Counted from the stretch's first letter, positions 17,701-26,894 are shown. The stretch is 64,000 nt of DNA from an uncultured Lachnospiraceae bacterium (GCA_944383765.1 CALWQT010000001.1:372001-436000), one strand, 5' to 3'. Numbers and translations: made by a program. Notes: a model not told the origin generated them from the sequence alone.

Positions 17701-18507
17701 TTATGGATAATAAGATTTGAGACGCTTTTTTTCCAGATATCGGAGGACCCAGTAAGGGTTTACGCTCATCTCTTCATAATGGTCGGTTTTCAGATAGATG
17801 CCAACATGCAGGTGTACCGGGAAATTACCTACCGTACCTTCTTCTTTTCCATATCCACTGTCTCCCATAAATCCCAGAAGCTCCCCTGCCTGCACCGTAT
17901 CACCTTCCGACCATTCCCGGCTGTAATCATATAAATGGGCATAATAGAAATAAGCGCCGGAGGGACTTCTGATTCCAATGCGCCATCCCCCCTGTTCCAG
18001 CCAGCCTATTTTCTCCACAGTTCCATCTGTCATGCTCACTACCGGATAAAAACCTCTTGGGCGTTCCTGTCCCATGATATCACAGCCTTCGTGGGTCCGT
18101 TCTCCGCCATAGGTCCGGCCATCGCCCCAGCTGTTTTCATAGGAGATATCCGGTACGCCAGCCGCTTCATTCTGTGGAATGGGGAAGTATTTTAAATCAG
18201 AAAAAATCATAGAGTATCCCTGCTTCAACTTCTCATATTCTCCAGGTTTCACCGCCTGCAATCCCAGGCTGTCGCAATCCAGGGAAGTAATTCCAGTCAA
18301 ATCATAATCATGTTCCACCATCAGGGATGTCAGAATGTTTAAGTCTATCATTTCTTCGCTGCTGAGAAGTTCTCCCAGAAGGAGGGAACGAAAAGCATCT
18401 GTCTCCCAGGTATTCTCATCTAACTGATAATACAGAGGATTATTATACAGATAGTCCACCATAGCTGCCTGGAACATGGCCAGCAGGGTTAAAAAAATGA
18501 GAATCAT
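17701..18507 (-). CDS. Membrane-anchored M23 (LytM-type) metallopeptidase
   Basis: A 268-residue protein with a short N-terminal hydrophobic anchor (ILIFLTLLAMFQAAMV), a helical linker and a C-terminal M23 endopeptidase domain. The zinc-binding pattern HxxxD is in THEGCDIMG and HxH in VHLHVGI, so it should be active on peptidoglycan cross-links. The domain order resembles SpoIIQ-like or LytM-like sporulation and division proteins, but this is only suggestive. The ATG at 18507 follows GGAGG by ten bases. Longer in-frame starts would run into the divergent ylbJ gene. Confidence 0.85.
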   Translation of the reverse strand: MILIFLTLLAMFQAAMVDYLYNNPLYYQLDENTWETDAFRSLLLGELLSSEEMIDLNILTSLMVEHDYDLTGITSLDCDSLGLQAVKPGEYEKLKQGYSMIFSDLKYFPIPQNEAAGVPDISYENSWGDGRTYGGERTHEGCDIMGQERPRGFYPVVSMTDGTVEKIGWLEQGGWRIGIRSPSGAYFYYAHLYDYSREWSEGDTVQAGELLGFMGDSGYGKEEGTVGNFPVHLHVGIYLKTDHYEEMSVNPYWVLRYLEKKRLKSYYP

Positions 18508-18559
18508 AGACAGTATGCCTCCACATATACATGATATAAACAAATGTATTCCGGTGGCT

Positions 18560-19498
18560 ATGAAAAAATCCGTATTTCCCATTCTGATTCTGTGCCTTTT
18601 CCTGTGGAGACCTGATATTTCCCTGACGGGAGCAAAAAACGGACTCACCTTATGGGCCGGAGTCATTCTGCCCACTCTTCTCCCCTTTATGATCTGTTCC
18701 GGGGCGATTGTTTCTTTTGGAGGCATCTCACTGTTCACGAAACCGTTCCGCCCGATTCTCCACGGTATCCTGGGATTCTCTCAGGAAGGCAGTTATGTGT
18801 TTTTATCCGGTCTTTTATGCGGTTATCCTATGGGGGCGAAAAACTGCCGGGATTTTTTGTCATACGGCATGATTTCCCCTGAAGAAGGCAACTACCTGCT
18901 GGCCGTGAGCAACCATCCCAGCCCCATGTTTCTGCTGGGATATGCCATGGCCGGGCTGGACACTGTCTGCTCTCCTGCCATCTTTCTTACTGCCATTTAT
19001 CTTCCAATCCTGCCGGTTGCTTTGCTTGCTTCCCATTTTTATGGGTATACGAAAAAACCTTCCTGGAATATCAATTCCCAACCGGATCCGGGAACGTTTT
19101 CATTTGATAAGGCATTCATGCAGGGGCTGGAAGCGATGGTAAAGATTGGGGGATATATCATGGCTTTCTCTATTCTGGCCTGTTACATCCAGGCAATATC
19201 ACCTCTGTCTCCGAAACTAAACGCCTGTATCCTGGGAATCACAGAGATTACAACAGGGATCCACTCCTTAAAGTTATGGCTGTCTGGACCTTTCATGGCC
19301 GCAGCTGTAGCTTTTGCAGCTTCTTTTGGCGGATTTTCCGGCATCTTTCAGACAAAAAGCGTACTTACCTCTTCACAGGCACAAAAAAATGCCGGACTGT
19401 CAATCCGGCATTATGTACTATGGAAATTGCTGCATGCAAGTCTTTCCTGTCTGATTATGATGGTTCTTCTTGCTTTTCGTTGGAAGATTCCTGGCTGA
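18560..19498 (+). CDS. ylbJ: Sporulation integral membrane protein YlbJ-like
   Basis: A 312-residue polytopic protein with about eight hydrophobic segments and the nucleoside-recognition (Gate) motif LSGLLCGYPMGAKNCRD, typical of YlbJ. In Bacillus, YlbJ is made in the mother cell and is needed for heat-resistant spores. The start ATG at 18560 begins KKSVFPILILCL after a weak GGTGG. A CATATACAT box at 18524-18532 resembles a sigma-E -10 element, but no convincing -35 was found. Its 3' end overlaps the convergent coiled-coil gene by 44 bases. Confidence 0.82.
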   Translation: MKKSVFPILILCLFLWRPDISLTGAKNGLTLWAGVILPTLLPFMICSGAIVSFGGISLFTKPFRPILHGILGFSQEGSYVFLSGLLCGYPMGAKNCRDFLSYGMISPEEGNYLLAVSNHPSPMFLLGYAMAGLDTVCSPAIFLTAIYLPILPVALLASHFYGYTKKPSWNINSQPDPGTFSFDKAFMQGLEAMVKIGGYIMAFSILACYIQAISPLSPKLNACILGITEITTGIHSLKLWLSGPFMAAAVAFAASFGGFSGIFQTKSVLTSSQAQKNAGLSIRHYVLWKLLHASLSCLIMMVLLAFRWKIPG

Positions 19499-20039
19499 CA
19501 AGACTTCCTGCAAGTTCATTGCGGTTAGAGGACACGATATCGCAGCTGGATTGCATGGACTGCATAAAAGCATCAAAACGTCCCTGAGCCCCTTCCATGG
19601 AGTGGGTGATGATCATCTGCAGGCTTTGTAACATATCATCTGTATAACGGATGGCACCTCTGCGCACTTCATCAGCTTCCTGGATTGCTTTATTGATAAT
19701 ATCATTAGCTTGTGCCTGTGCCTGTTCTACGACTTCATTGGCCTGTGCGTATGCCCGCTGCATGATTTCATGCTCATTTACTAATTCTGCTGTCTGGGTC
19801 TGAGCCTGAGCAAGCATTGCCTGTGCCTGTGCCTGCGCATCTGAAAGGATTGCCTCCTGATTGCTGATAATCTTCTGGTAACGTTTTACCTCATCAGGGA
19901 TACGGAGACGCAACTCTCCCAACAAATCCTGCATTTCATCTCTGTTTACGATAATTTCCGTATTGGAAAATGCCTTTGGCTTACAACCTTCAATATATTC
20001 ATCAATTTCGTTAATCAATTGCTCAATCCTGCTGCTCAT
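19455..20039 (-). CDS. Coiled-coil protein, DivIVA/ATP-synthase-b-like
   Basis: A 194-residue soluble protein whose middle (about 60-130) is a long alanine/glutamine-rich coiled coil (DAQAQAQAMLAQAQTQTAEL and so on), which gives spurious likeness to ATP synthase b or H subunits. The N-terminus (SSRIEQLINEIDEYIEGCKP) is conserved in clostridial relatives found next to coaD. The function is unknown; a structural role at the membrane or division site is a guess. It follows coaD by nine bases. Confidence 0.8.
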   Translation of the reverse strand: MSSRIEQLINEIDEYIEGCKPKAFSNTEIIVNRDEMQDLLGELRLRIPDEVKRYQKIISNQEAILSDAQAQAQAMLAQAQTQTAELVNEHEIMQRAYAQANEVVEQAQAQANDIINKAIQEADEVRRGAIRYTDDMLQSLQMIITHSMEGAQGRFDAFMQSMQSSCDIVSSNRNELAGSLVSQESSNEKQEEPS

Positions 20040-20048
20040 AATACTCCC

Positions 20049-20540
20049 TTAACCTTTCTTTATACTTATCATCTTCTCCTGCACCAGCTTTACGACATCA
20101 GGAGGAAGGAAAGCTGAAATGTCACCTCCATACATGGCAATTTCTTTTACCATGCTGGAACTTAAATAAGAATAATTTAAGCTTGTGGTCATAAACAGTG
20201 TATCGATTTCCGGAGCCATAACACGGTTTGTCTGAGACAACTGCAGTTCATATTCAAAATCTGTAATAGCCCGCAATCCTCTGATAATGGTCTTCGCTCC
20301 GTTTTCCCGGGCAAAGTCTATGGTCAGTCCTCCAAATGACTTTACTTCCACGTTGGGCAGATGAGAAGTTACATCCCTTAACATATTAACACGTTCTTCC
20401 ACAGAAAACAACGGAGATTTTGCATGATTCACCAGAACTCCCACAATTACTTTATCCATGATTGCGGCACTGCGCTCAATAATATCCAAATGTCCCAGGG
20501 TCACAGGATCAAAACTCCCCGGATAAATTGCTTTTGTCAT
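20049..20540 (-). CDS. coaD: Phosphopantetheine adenylyltransferase
   Basis: A 163-residue PPAT that joins ATP and 4'-phosphopantetheine to make dephospho-CoA, the fourth step of coenzyme A synthesis. The nucleotidyltransferase motif [10 protein letters not shown] (T-x-GH) is at residues 8-17, [12 protein letters not shown] lies in the middle, and the [11 protein letters not shown] motif is near the C-terminus. Length is normal. It overlaps rsmD by four bases (ATGA), a common bacterial pairing. Confidence 0.97.
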   Translation of the reverse strand: MTKAIYPGSFDPVTLGHLDIIERSAAIMDKVIVGVLVNHAKSPLFSVEERVNMLRDVTSHLPNVEVKSFGGLTIDFARENGAKTIIRGLRAITDFEYELQLSQTNRVMAPEIDTLFMTTSLNYSYLSSSMVKEIAMYGGDISAFLPPDVVKLVQEKMISIKKG

Positions 20541-21103
20541 GATGACTGTTCTCCTTTTGTAAGAAATATGTGTTCATTTGTTTTATAAGTCTTTACTTTC
20601 TGAATCTGGTATCCCATTTGCACAGCTGCACTCATATCAGTCCCCAAAGATGCTTCTACAATGATCAAAGTAGAATGGTCAATCAGGGAAGATGTTTCCA
20701 GATATTTCAAAACTTCCAGTTCCAGTTCCTGATTATAGGGCGGATCCATAAAGACAATATGGAATGTTTCCTGTTTTCCTTCCATCCGTTTCAAGGCGGT
20801 GACCGCATCACATACCATCACCGTAGCATCTTCTTCCAGATAGGTGCGTTTTAAATTTTCCCGAATACAATCTGCCGCTTTCTGGTTTTTCTCTACAAAA
20901 ACGGCATGACTGGCACCACGGCTTAATGCTTCTATCCCAATTGCTCCGCTTCCGGCAAATAAATCCAGGAAACGGCAATCTGGAAGTTCTGTCTGGATCA
21001 TATTAAACAAAGTTTCCTTGATCCGGTCTGTTGTCGGTCTGGTATCCAGTCCATCTATGGTTTTCAGGAGAAGCCTTCTGGCTTTTCCGGCAATTACTCT
21101 CAT
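20537..21103 (-). CDS. rsmD: 16S rRNA (guanine-N2)-methyltransferase RsmD
   Basis: A 188-residue enzyme that methylates G966 (E. coli numbering) of 16S rRNA. It has the SAM motif [20 protein letters not shown] and the N6/N2 amino-methyltransferase motif DPPYNQ. It heads the rsmD-coaD-coiled-coil operon. AAAGGAGTTTTTT precedes the ATG, and a good vegetative promoter lies at 21136-21164. Confidence 0.96.
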   Translation of the reverse strand: MRVIAGKARRLLLKTIDGLDTRPTTDRIKETLFNMIQTELPDCRFLDLFAGSGAIGIEALSRGASHAVFVEKNQKAADCIRENLKRTYLEEDATVMVCDAVTALKRMEGKQETFHIVFMDPPYNQELELEVLKYLETSSLIDHSTLIIVEASLGTDMSAAVQMGYQIQKVKTYKTNEHIFLTKGEQSS

Positions 21104-21135
21104 AAAAAACTCCTTTTTTACTTATTTACCTGCCT

Positions 21136-21164
21136 ATTATAGTATGAAAATTCCTGTTATACAA
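21136..21164 (-). promoter_or_regulatory. Sigma-A-type promoter of rsmD operon
   Basis: On the minus strand, TTGTAT, a 17-base spacer and TATAAT are seen, about 33 bases before the rsmD start. Confidence 0.75.
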
Positions 21165-21243
21165 GTTTAAATTTGTCCTGAAATTCATTTGATTTTTTAC
21201 AGATTGTCATGATTTTCCATAATACACAGAACCTGCTAGTGTA

Positions 21244-21267
21244 TTATCGTTTTTCAGGCACATACTA
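21244..21267 (+). promoter_or_regulatory. Possible sigma-G-type promoter of the spore protein gene
   Basis: CATACTA at 21261-21267 equals the forespore sigma-G -10 consensus. The -35 region 17 bases upstream is imperfect. The forespore assignment is supported by the gene it precedes, a small acid-soluble spore protein. Confidence 0.45.
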
Positions 21268-21344
21268 GGAACGTAACACAAAACAAGCCGCGCACTACTA
21301 AACATGAAAGCAGCGGCAAATATTAACCAAGGAGGCGTGTTATT

Positions 21345-21554
21345 ATGGCAAACAACAGTTCTTCTAACAAGACCAACGTACCTGAGGCAAAGGAAGCAAT
21401 GAACAGAATGAAAATGGAAGTTGCCAGTGAACTGGGTGTACCGTTATCCAACGGCTACAATGGAAACCTGACTTCTGCTCAGAATGGTTCCGTAGGCGGA
21501 TATATGGTCAAAAAGATGATCGAAGCTCAGGAAAGACAGATGGCAGGGAAATAA
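21345..21554 (+). CDS. Alpha/beta-type small acid-soluble spore protein
   Basis: A 69-residue SASP that coats and protects DNA in the dormant spore. Family hallmarks are AKEAMNRMKMEVASELGV, which holds the germination protease cleavage region, and GSVGGYMVKKMIEAQERQ. AAGGAGG lies ten bases before the ATG. It is monocistronic, with a strong terminator downstream. Its presence shows that the organism belongs to a spore-forming lineage. Confidence 0.96.
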   Translation: MANNSSSNKTNVPEAKEAMNRMKMEVASELGVPLSNGYNGNLTSAQNGSVGGYMVKKMIEAQERQMAGK

Positions 21555-21589
21555 GTAACTGCCATACCGGAAACTAACAGCCGGAAATA

Positions 21590-21637
21590 AAAAAATCCCT
21601 CTTGTCTGCCATCAGTCGGCAGGCCAGAGGGATTTTT
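21590..21637. terminator. Bidirectional terminator between spore protein gene and GNAT gene
   Basis: AAAAATCCCTCT and AGAGGGATTTTT form the outer stem, with CTGCC/GGCAG inside. It has A/T runs on both sides. The stop codon of the convergent GNAT gene (21612) lies inside the loop. Confidence 0.9.
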
Positions 21638-22115
21638 GATATGCGATCCGTTCAGAACCGTCTCCGGCCAGTACGATACCGCATTTGGAAAATCCTTTTT
21701 TCTTCAGAAGACTCTGCATAGGCAGATTATCCCGATGTGTATCAATCCGGATATTGCCCCATTGCTTCAGACACCAGTCCAGACAAAAAGAAGCGATTCC
21801 TTTTCCCGGAAAAGCTGCTGCAATACGGTGTACCACTCCATAGGTTTCTTCATTTATCCAGTGCCCGTTCCGGATCATATGATAACCAGGCTCATCTCCT
21901 ATTTTAAAATAAAAAGTGGCAACCACAATATCGTTCTGTATACATACATAACTGGCACCCTGTGCTATATCCTGCTCCAGATCCGGTAGTCCCGGATAAC
22001 CTCCTGTCCACTGGCTGGGATTTCCGGATGCCGCCATAAAATCTCTGGCTTTTTGGTAAATGGATAAAATGTCCTGAATATCTCCCGGCTCTGTTTTTCT
22101 GATCGTATAAACCAT
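21612..22115 (-). CDS. GNAT-family N-acetyltransferase
   Basis: A 167-residue GNAT acetyltransferase. The acetyl-CoA-binding region corresponds to VVHRIAAAFPGKGIASFCLDW, and the fold closes with NLPMQSLLKKKGFSKCGI, typical of the family's last strands. The substrate is unknown. AGGGAGGAAATCACC precedes the ATG. It is 21 bases after recG's end on the same strand order and has its 3' end inside the terminator hairpin. Confidence 0.88.
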   Translation of the reverse strand: MVYTIRKTEPGDIQDILSIYQKARDFMAASGNPSQWTGGYPGLPDLEQDIAQGASYVCIQNDIVVATFYFKIGDEPGYHMIRNGHWINEETYGVVHRIAAAFPGKGIASFCLDWCLKQWGNIRIDTHRDNLPMQSLLKKKGFSKCGIVLAGDGSERIAYQKSLWPAD

Positions 22116-22136
22116 GGTGATTTCCTCCCTTAAAGT

Positions 22137-24194
22137 TTATAAGTTCAGTTTATCGTAACTCTTTTCCAGATAAACTTCCAGTTTTTTTCTAAGTTCTTCA
22201 TGTTCCGGAGCCTGTAGCTGAAAATCTGCTTCCAGCAGCCGGTCTGCTTCTTCCGAGACGTTTTTTAATATGGCAGCATCTGTAAAAATATCAGCCAGTT
22301 TAAATTCCATATCCCCGCTTTGGCGTACACCGAAAATATCTCCCGGTCCTCGCAGCTTCAGGTCTTCAGATGCAATATAAAAACCGTCATTGGAGCGGTT
22401 CAGGATATCCAGTCGTTCTCCAGCTCCTTCTTCTTTTGAGCAGTTGACCAGGATACAATAGGACTGGCAATTTCCACGCCCCACCCGTCCCCGCAGCTGA
22501 TGGAGCTGGGCCAGGCCAAATCGTTCCGCATTTTCAATCATCATAACAGTGGCATTGGGAACATTCACGCCTACTTCCACCACAGTTGTTGATACCAGAA
22601 CCTGTATCTCATTTCTGGAAAAAGCTTCCATAATCGCGTTTTTCTCTCTCCCTTTCATTTTTCCGTGGAGATACTCCACGCGAACAGAAGGGGACAGCTC
22701 TTTCCGGAGTTTTTGGGTATAATCCAGAACATTTTCCGCTTCGATCATCTCGCTTTCTTCTACCATGGGACAGATGACATAGGCCTGTCTGCCTGACGCT
22801 ACTTCCTGCTCGATAAAGCGATAAGCTTTTGGCCTCCAGTCTGGGGTCACGACACAATTTTTAATAGGCAGCCGGTCTGCCGGAAGCTCGTCAATGACTG
22901 AAATATCCAGATCTCCATAAAGAATGATGGCAAGAGTCCTGGGAATGGGAGTGGCACTCATAACCAGAACATGAGGAGAATTTCCTTTCTCTCCCAAAGC
23001 CTCCCTTTGTCCTACTCCAAAACGGTGCTGTTCATCTGTGATGACCAGTGCCAGATTATCATAAATTACTTTTTCCTGAATCAGAGCGTGGGTTCCGATA
23101 ATAATATCTGCTTCATGAGAAGCAATTTTTTCATAAGCCAGACGCTTTTCTTTCGCTGTCATGGAGCCAGTAACCAGCACAGGGATTTTCTCAATCCCAT
23201 ATTGGGAAAACATATGAGTCATGGATTCAAAATGCTGTTTGGCCAGAACCTCTGTGGGAGCCATCAGGGCGCCCTGATAGCCGCTGTAAGCCACCTGCAG
23301 CAGTACCAGTATGGCTATGATCGTTTTGCCTGATCCCACATCCCCCTGGATCAGCCGGTTCATGGCCAGCCCGCTTCCCATATCCCGGTAAATTTCCTGC
23401 AGAGTCCGTTCCTGGGCTGCTGTCAGGGAATAGGGAAGACTGTTTTGAAAGCGGGAGACTTCCTGATGGGGCTGAATACAGAACAGACTTCTTTTATCCC
23501 GCCGTTTTTCTTTCAGACGCCTTACACCCAGGATAAACAGAAAAAATTCATCAAATACCAGACGCTTTCTGGAAAACAGAAGTTCCTGCTGGTTTCCAGG
23601 AAAATGTATGTGCTCCAAAGCAAAATTGCATTCTGCCAGCTGGTAACGCTTCCTGATATCTTCAGGCAGATATTCCCGCTCGACTCCCCGGTCGTTCAAA
23701 GCCTGCCGCACGGCTTTGGTGATCGTTTTATTTCCCAAGCCTTTCGTTTGTCCATATACAGGCTGCATGGAATGGAGAATCTGCTCATAGGACCCTAAAG
23801 TAAAGATTTCCGGCTGTTCCATCTGCAGCCTGCCGTTCTTTTTTACAATCCGTCCACGGAATATATAGCGGCTCCCGGCTTTTAACATACTGCGAAGAAA
23901 CGGCATATTATACCATGTAAGCTGGATGGTGCCTGTGTGGTCAGATAAAGATGCCACCGTAACGGTGATCCTGGAAAAGCGGCGGACGTCTCCGTCTTTT
24001 TTCAGCATTCCTTCCACTGCCCCCATGGTATCAGGCTGAAGATTTCCGATGGGGACTGGAGATTCGTAAGCATCGTAACCTCTGGGATAATATTCCAGCA
24101 AGTCCTCCACGGTACGGATTCCCAGCTTTTCAAACAGCTGTCCTGTTTTTTCTCCAATTCCTTTCAGCGAAGTGATTGGCTTGCTGCTGTTCAT
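22137..24194 (-). CDS. recG: ATP-dependent DNA helicase RecG
   Basis: A 685-residue RecG, which remodels stalled replication forks and branch-migrates Holliday junctions. The N-terminal wedge/OB region (about 1-250) is followed by helicase motifs: QGDVGSGKTIIAIL (I), TDEQHRFGVGQRE (II, DEQH box), MSATPIPRTLA (III), then the C-terminal RecA domain with QLRGRVGRG. I start at the ATG at 24194, just after CAGGAGGAATTTTTC; a longer frame to 24236 would begin inside a hairpin. It follows fakA, as in Bacillus. Confidence 0.96.
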   Translation of the reverse strand: MNSSKPITSLKGIGEKTGQLFEKLGIRTVEDLLEYYPRGYDAYESPVPIGNLQPDTMGAVEGMLKKDGDVRRFSRITVTVASLSDHTGTIQLTWYNMPFLRSMLKAGSRYIFRGRIVKKNGRLQMEQPEIFTLGSYEQILHSMQPVYGQTKGLGNKTITKAVRQALNDRGVEREYLPEDIRKRYQLAECNFALEHIHFPGNQQELLFSRKRLVFDEFFLFILGVRRLKEKRRDKRSLFCIQPHQEVSRFQNSLPYSLTAAQERTLQEIYRDMGSGLAMNRLIQGDVGSGKTIIAILVLLQVAYSGYQGALMAPTEVLAKQHFESMTHMFSQYGIEKIPVLVTGSMTAKEKRLAYEKIASHEADIIIGTHALIQEKVIYDNLALVITDEQHRFGVGQREALGEKGNSPHVLVMSATPIPRTLAIILYGDLDISVIDELPADRLPIKNCVVTPDWRPKAYRFIEQEVASGRQAYVICPMVEESEMIEAENVLDYTQKLRKELSPSVRVEYLHGKMKGREKNAIMEAFSRNEIQVLVSTTVVEVGVNVPNATVMMIENAERFGLAQLHQLRGRVGRGNCQSYCILVNCSKEEGAGERLDILNRSNDGFYIASEDLKLRGPGDIFGVRQSGDMEFKLADIFTDAAILKNVSEEADRLLEADFQLQAPEHEELRKKLEVYLEKSYDKLNL

Positions 24195-24220
24195 GAAAAA
24201 TTCCTCCTGTTTCAGTGAGA

Positions 24221-24252
24221 GAAGGGCTTCCGCCATATGGCAGGAGCCCTTC
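24221..24252 (-). other. Hairpin between fakA and recG
   Basis: GAAGGGCTTC and GAGCCCTTC arms surround a palindromic core GCCATATGGC. The operon strand lacks a T-run, while the other strand has CTTCTTTTG. It may attenuate or stabilise the transcript. Confidence 0.5.
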
Positions 24253-24285
24253 TTTTGATTTCGTTTCTCAACAATATTTTCCGTA

Positions 24286-25947
24286 TTATTCTACGGATAA
24301 TAAGTAATAGTAGATAGGCTGTCCACCGCGGTGAAGTTCCACTTCACAGTCAGGAAACCTTTCTGCGGCCTGATCACGCAGATTCTGGGCATCTTCCTCG
24401 GAAATTTCATTTCCGTAATACAGGCTGATCAGTTCATCATCTTCATCCACCATGGCTTCCAATGTTTCCAGAACTGTTGTCTCCACAGATTTACCAACCG
24501 CCAGCATTCCGGAATCTCCAATTCCCATAATGTCACCTTCCGTGATCTCTTTTCCGTCGATGGTAGTATTTCTTACTGCATAAGTAATCTGTCCTGTTTT
24601 TACCCTGGACATTTCCCGTATCATGTTTTCCTCATTCTCTTTTTCTGACAGATCCGGTGCAAAATTAATAATGGCAGTGATGCCCTGGGGCACTGTCTTA
24701 GATGGGATTACCACCAGATGTTTATCTTTTACAAGAGTTTTGGCCTGTTCTGCAGCTAAAATAATATTTTTATTATTGGGAAGGACAAAAATCGTATCCG
24801 CATTGACTTTATCCACTGCATTTAATACGTCTTCCGTACTTGGATTCATGGTCTGTCCGCCTTCGATCAGGCAGTCAGCACCAATGCCCTGAAAAATTTC
24901 TCCCAGCCCGTCACCCATGGACACAGCAATGAAGCCGTAAGGTTTGCGAGGTTCTTCCTTGACTGCTTCTTTCTGTTCCTCTGCTATTTTTTCAGCATTT
25001 TGGATCAGGCGTTCATGGTGCTCTTCTCTCATATTGTCTACTTTCATTCTGGAAAGAGAACCATACGTAAGGCCCCGTTCAAATGCCAGTCCAGGGTGGT
25101 TCGTATGCACATGGACTTTCACCAGGTCATCATCGGACACCACTACAATAGAATCTCCGATAGATTCCAGATAAGCCTTAAACTCTTTTTCTGTATGTTC
25201 ATCATAAGGCTTTTCCAGATTTACAATAAATTCCGTACAATACCCAAATTTAATATCCGCTTCTGCCTCCGGAGCGGCAACAACACCAGAAGCAGGTCTT
25301 GGGGAAACCTCAATCTGCAGATCTACTTCTTTGCCAAGCAGACCGTCTCTGGCTCCTTTTAATACCTGCATCAGTCCCTGACCGCCAGAGTCTACTACAC
25401 CGGCTTCTTTCAGAACCGGAAGCATTTCCGGAGTCTGGCTGAGTACATAGTCTCCGTGTTCAATCACACGATTGATGAACTCAATGATATCTTCTGTCTC
25501 AGACACCAATTCCACGGCCTTATCCGCCATTCCTTTCGCAACGGTAAGAATGGTGCCTTCTTTCGGTTTCATAACAGCTTTATATGCTGTCTCAGCTCCA
25601 CGGACAAAGGCATTCGCCAATGTGGTTGTAGTGATTACTTCTGCATTTTTGATTTCTTTTGTAAATCCACGGAACAGCTGGGATAAAATAACACCGGAAT
25701 TTCCCCTTGCTCCTCTTAAAGAGCCGGAAGAAATCGCTTTCGCAAGGTTTTCCAGAGTTGGTTCTTCAATTGCTGCCACTTCCTTTGCGGCCGCCATGAT
25801 GGTAAGCGACATGTTAGTGCCGGTATCTCCGTCCGGAACAGGAAACACATTCAGCTCATTGATCCATTCTTTTTTGGCCTCCAGGCCCTTTGCTGCTGCC
25901 AGAAAGGCTTTCTGCATCATTCTGGCATCCATTACATTCATACCCAC
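24286..25947 (-). CDS. fakA: DAK2-domain protein, fatty acid kinase subunit FakA/YloV-like
   Basis: A 553-residue YloV/FakA protein. The N-terminal DhaL (DAK2) domain has FPVPDGDTGTNMSLT with the metal/ATP-binding aspartates and RGARGNSGVILSQ; the C-terminal half binds the FakB partner in characterised systems. FakA phosphorylates FakB-bound exogenous fatty acids for phospholipid synthesis. The start is GTG 25947, after AGGAGGCAGTTACCC. It sits 14 bases after the Asp23 gene, matching the yloU-yloV pair near rpmB and recG of Bacillus. No fakB gene is in the window. Confidence 0.9.
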   Translation of the reverse strand: MGMNVMDARMMQKAFLAAAKGLEAKKEWINELNVFPVPDGDTGTNMSLTIMAAAKEVAAIEEPTLENLAKAISSGSLRGARGNSGVILSQLFRGFTKEIKNAEVITTTTLANAFVRGAETAYKAVMKPKEGTILTVAKGMADKAVELVSETEDIIEFINRVIEHGDYVLSQTPEMLPVLKEAGVVDSGGQGLMQVLKGARDGLLGKEVDLQIEVSPRPASGVVAAPEAEADIKFGYCTEFIVNLEKPYDEHTEKEFKAYLESIGDSIVVVSDDDLVKVHVHTNHPGLAFERGLTYGSLSRMKVDNMREEHHERLIQNAEKIAEEQKEAVKEEPRKPYGFIAVSMGDGLGEIFQGIGADCLIEGGQTMNPSTEDVLNAVDKVNADTIFVLPNNKNIILAAEQAKTLVKDKHLVVIPSKTVPQGITAIINFAPDLSEKENEENMIREMSRVKTGQITYAVRNTTIDGKEITEGDIMGIGDSGMLAVGKSVETTVLETLEAMVDEDDELISLYYGNEISEEDAQNLRDQAAERFPDCEVELHRGGQPIYYYLLSVE

Positions 25948-25961
25948 GGGTAACTGCCTCC

Positions 25962-26318
25962 TTAATCTATCACTCTGACACCTTCCACGAAAATGTTGAT
26001 CTTGTCCACTTCCATACCGGTGAATTCTTCTACTTTGTACTTTACACTCTCCATCAGGTTATCGGAAACGGTAGAGATATTTACCCCGTATGCCACGATC
26101 ACATGGAAATCAATCCGGATACGGTTATCCTCAATCGTCACATCTACCCCTCTGGTGAGGCTTTCCTTTTTTAAAAGCTTTACCAGTCCGTCCTTCATAC
26201 TAACGGCGGCCATACCGACAATACCAAAGCACTCCACTGCAGCAGTGCCGGCGCACAGGGCAATTACGTCCGTGCTGATCTGGACTTCACCCAACTTATT
26301 ATTTAAGCGTCCTTTCAT
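25962..26318 (-). CDS. Asp23/Gls24 family envelope-stress protein (YloU-like)
   Basis: A 118-residue Asp23-domain protein, a soluble factor often tied to the cell envelope. The core GTAAVECFGIVGMAAVS and the strand IRIDFHVIVAYGVNIS are typical. It pairs with fakA in one operon and is divergent from rpmB. TGGAGGCTTGAGGA precedes the ATG. A TATAAT box lies on the minus strand at 26379-26384 with a weak -35. Confidence 0.92.
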   Translation of the reverse strand: MKGRLNNKLGEVQISTDVIALCAGTAAVECFGIVGMAAVSMKDGLVKLLKKESLTRGVDVTIEDNRIRIDFHVIVAYGVNISTVSDNLMESVKYKVEEFTGMEVDKINIFVEGVRVID

Positions 26319-26425
26319 TCCTCAAGCCTCCATTCTATTTTTGCAGGTCTTGCCTGCGGATATTTGCTGGCTGACCTTATTATACATGATATTACAAAAA
26401 AAAGAAACAAATTTTTATTTTTCGC

Positions 26426-26454
26426 TTGCAAATTGTGATATTATCTGGTATCAT
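26426..26454 (+). promoter_or_regulatory. Promoter of rpmB
   Basis: TTGCAA, a 17-base spacer ending in TGG, and TATCAT form an extended -10 vegetative promoter, about 60 bases before the rpmB start. Confidence 0.75.
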
Positions 26455-26512
26455 ACAATATGTTGTGGATTCTAAGTAAGGAGTCCAAGTAGCTTTTAAG
26501 GAGGTGCAAATC

Positions 26513-26698
26513 ATGGCAAAATGTGCAATTTGTGAAAAAGCTGCTCACTTCGGAAATAATGTGAGCCATTCTCATAGACGTTCTAACAAGATGTGGAAAG
26601 CAAATGTTAAGTCTGTTAAAGTAAAAGTCAATGGCGGCGCAAGAAAGATGAATGTGTGTACTTCTTGCTTACGTTCCGGCCTGGTTGAAAGAGCTTAA
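26513..26698 (+). CDS. rpmB: 50S ribosomal protein L28
   Basis: A 61-residue L28 that begins AKCAICEKAAHFGNNVSHSH, with the S-HRRSNKMW core. It carries the zinc-binding type of cysteine pairs, CAIC at the N-terminus and CTSC near the C-terminus. I use the ATG at 26513, after TAAGGAGGTGCAAATC. It is a single-gene unit with its own promoter and terminator. Confidence 0.97.
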   Translation: MAKCAICEKAAHFGNNVSHSHRRSNKMWKANVKSVKVKVNGGARKMNVCTSCLRSGLVERA

Positions 26699-26713
26699 GT
26701 GACAGTAAGAAAC

Positions 26714-26743
26714 AAAAAGCAACCCATAAGGGTTGCTTTTTTT
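26714..26743 (+). terminator. rpmB terminator
   Basis: AAAAAGCAACCC, a 4-base loop and GGGTTGCTTTTTTT form a classic rho-independent terminator 15 bases after the rpmB stop. Confidence 0.95.
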
Positions 26744-26754
26744 GTGTCCGTCTT

Positions 26755-26892
26755 TCAACAGCAAAACAGATTATATCCCACCACCAGGCAACCGGTAATA
26801 AAAAGCAAGGTCGTAAAGGTTTCCGGGATAATCAGCATTACGGTCATTCCCACACCAAAGCAGAACATCATCAGCCCTATCACCCGTTTCAT
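26755..26892 (-). CDS. Small hydrophobic membrane protein, 45 residues
   Basis: A 45-codon frame between the convergent rpmB and gerW genes. The predicted protein starts MKRVIGLMMFCFGVGMTVML and ends GYNLFCC, with two hydrophobic stretches around a PETF turn. It resembles small conserved hypothetical proteins I associate with this family, but I cannot verify that here. The putative ribosome site GGAAGGGA lies inside the 3' arm of the gerW terminator, so translation may depend on read-through or on a promoter in the hairpin loop. The function is unknown. Confidence 0.6.
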   Translation of the reverse strand: MKRVIGLMMFCFGVGMTVMLIIPETFTTLLFITGCLVVGYNLFCC

Positions 26893-26894
26893 CT

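Noticed and set aside
19590..19870. ATP synthase subunit in the coiled-coil gene
   Set aside because: The likeness comes from an alanine/glutamine-rich coiled coil; there is no membrane segment and no atp genes nearby.
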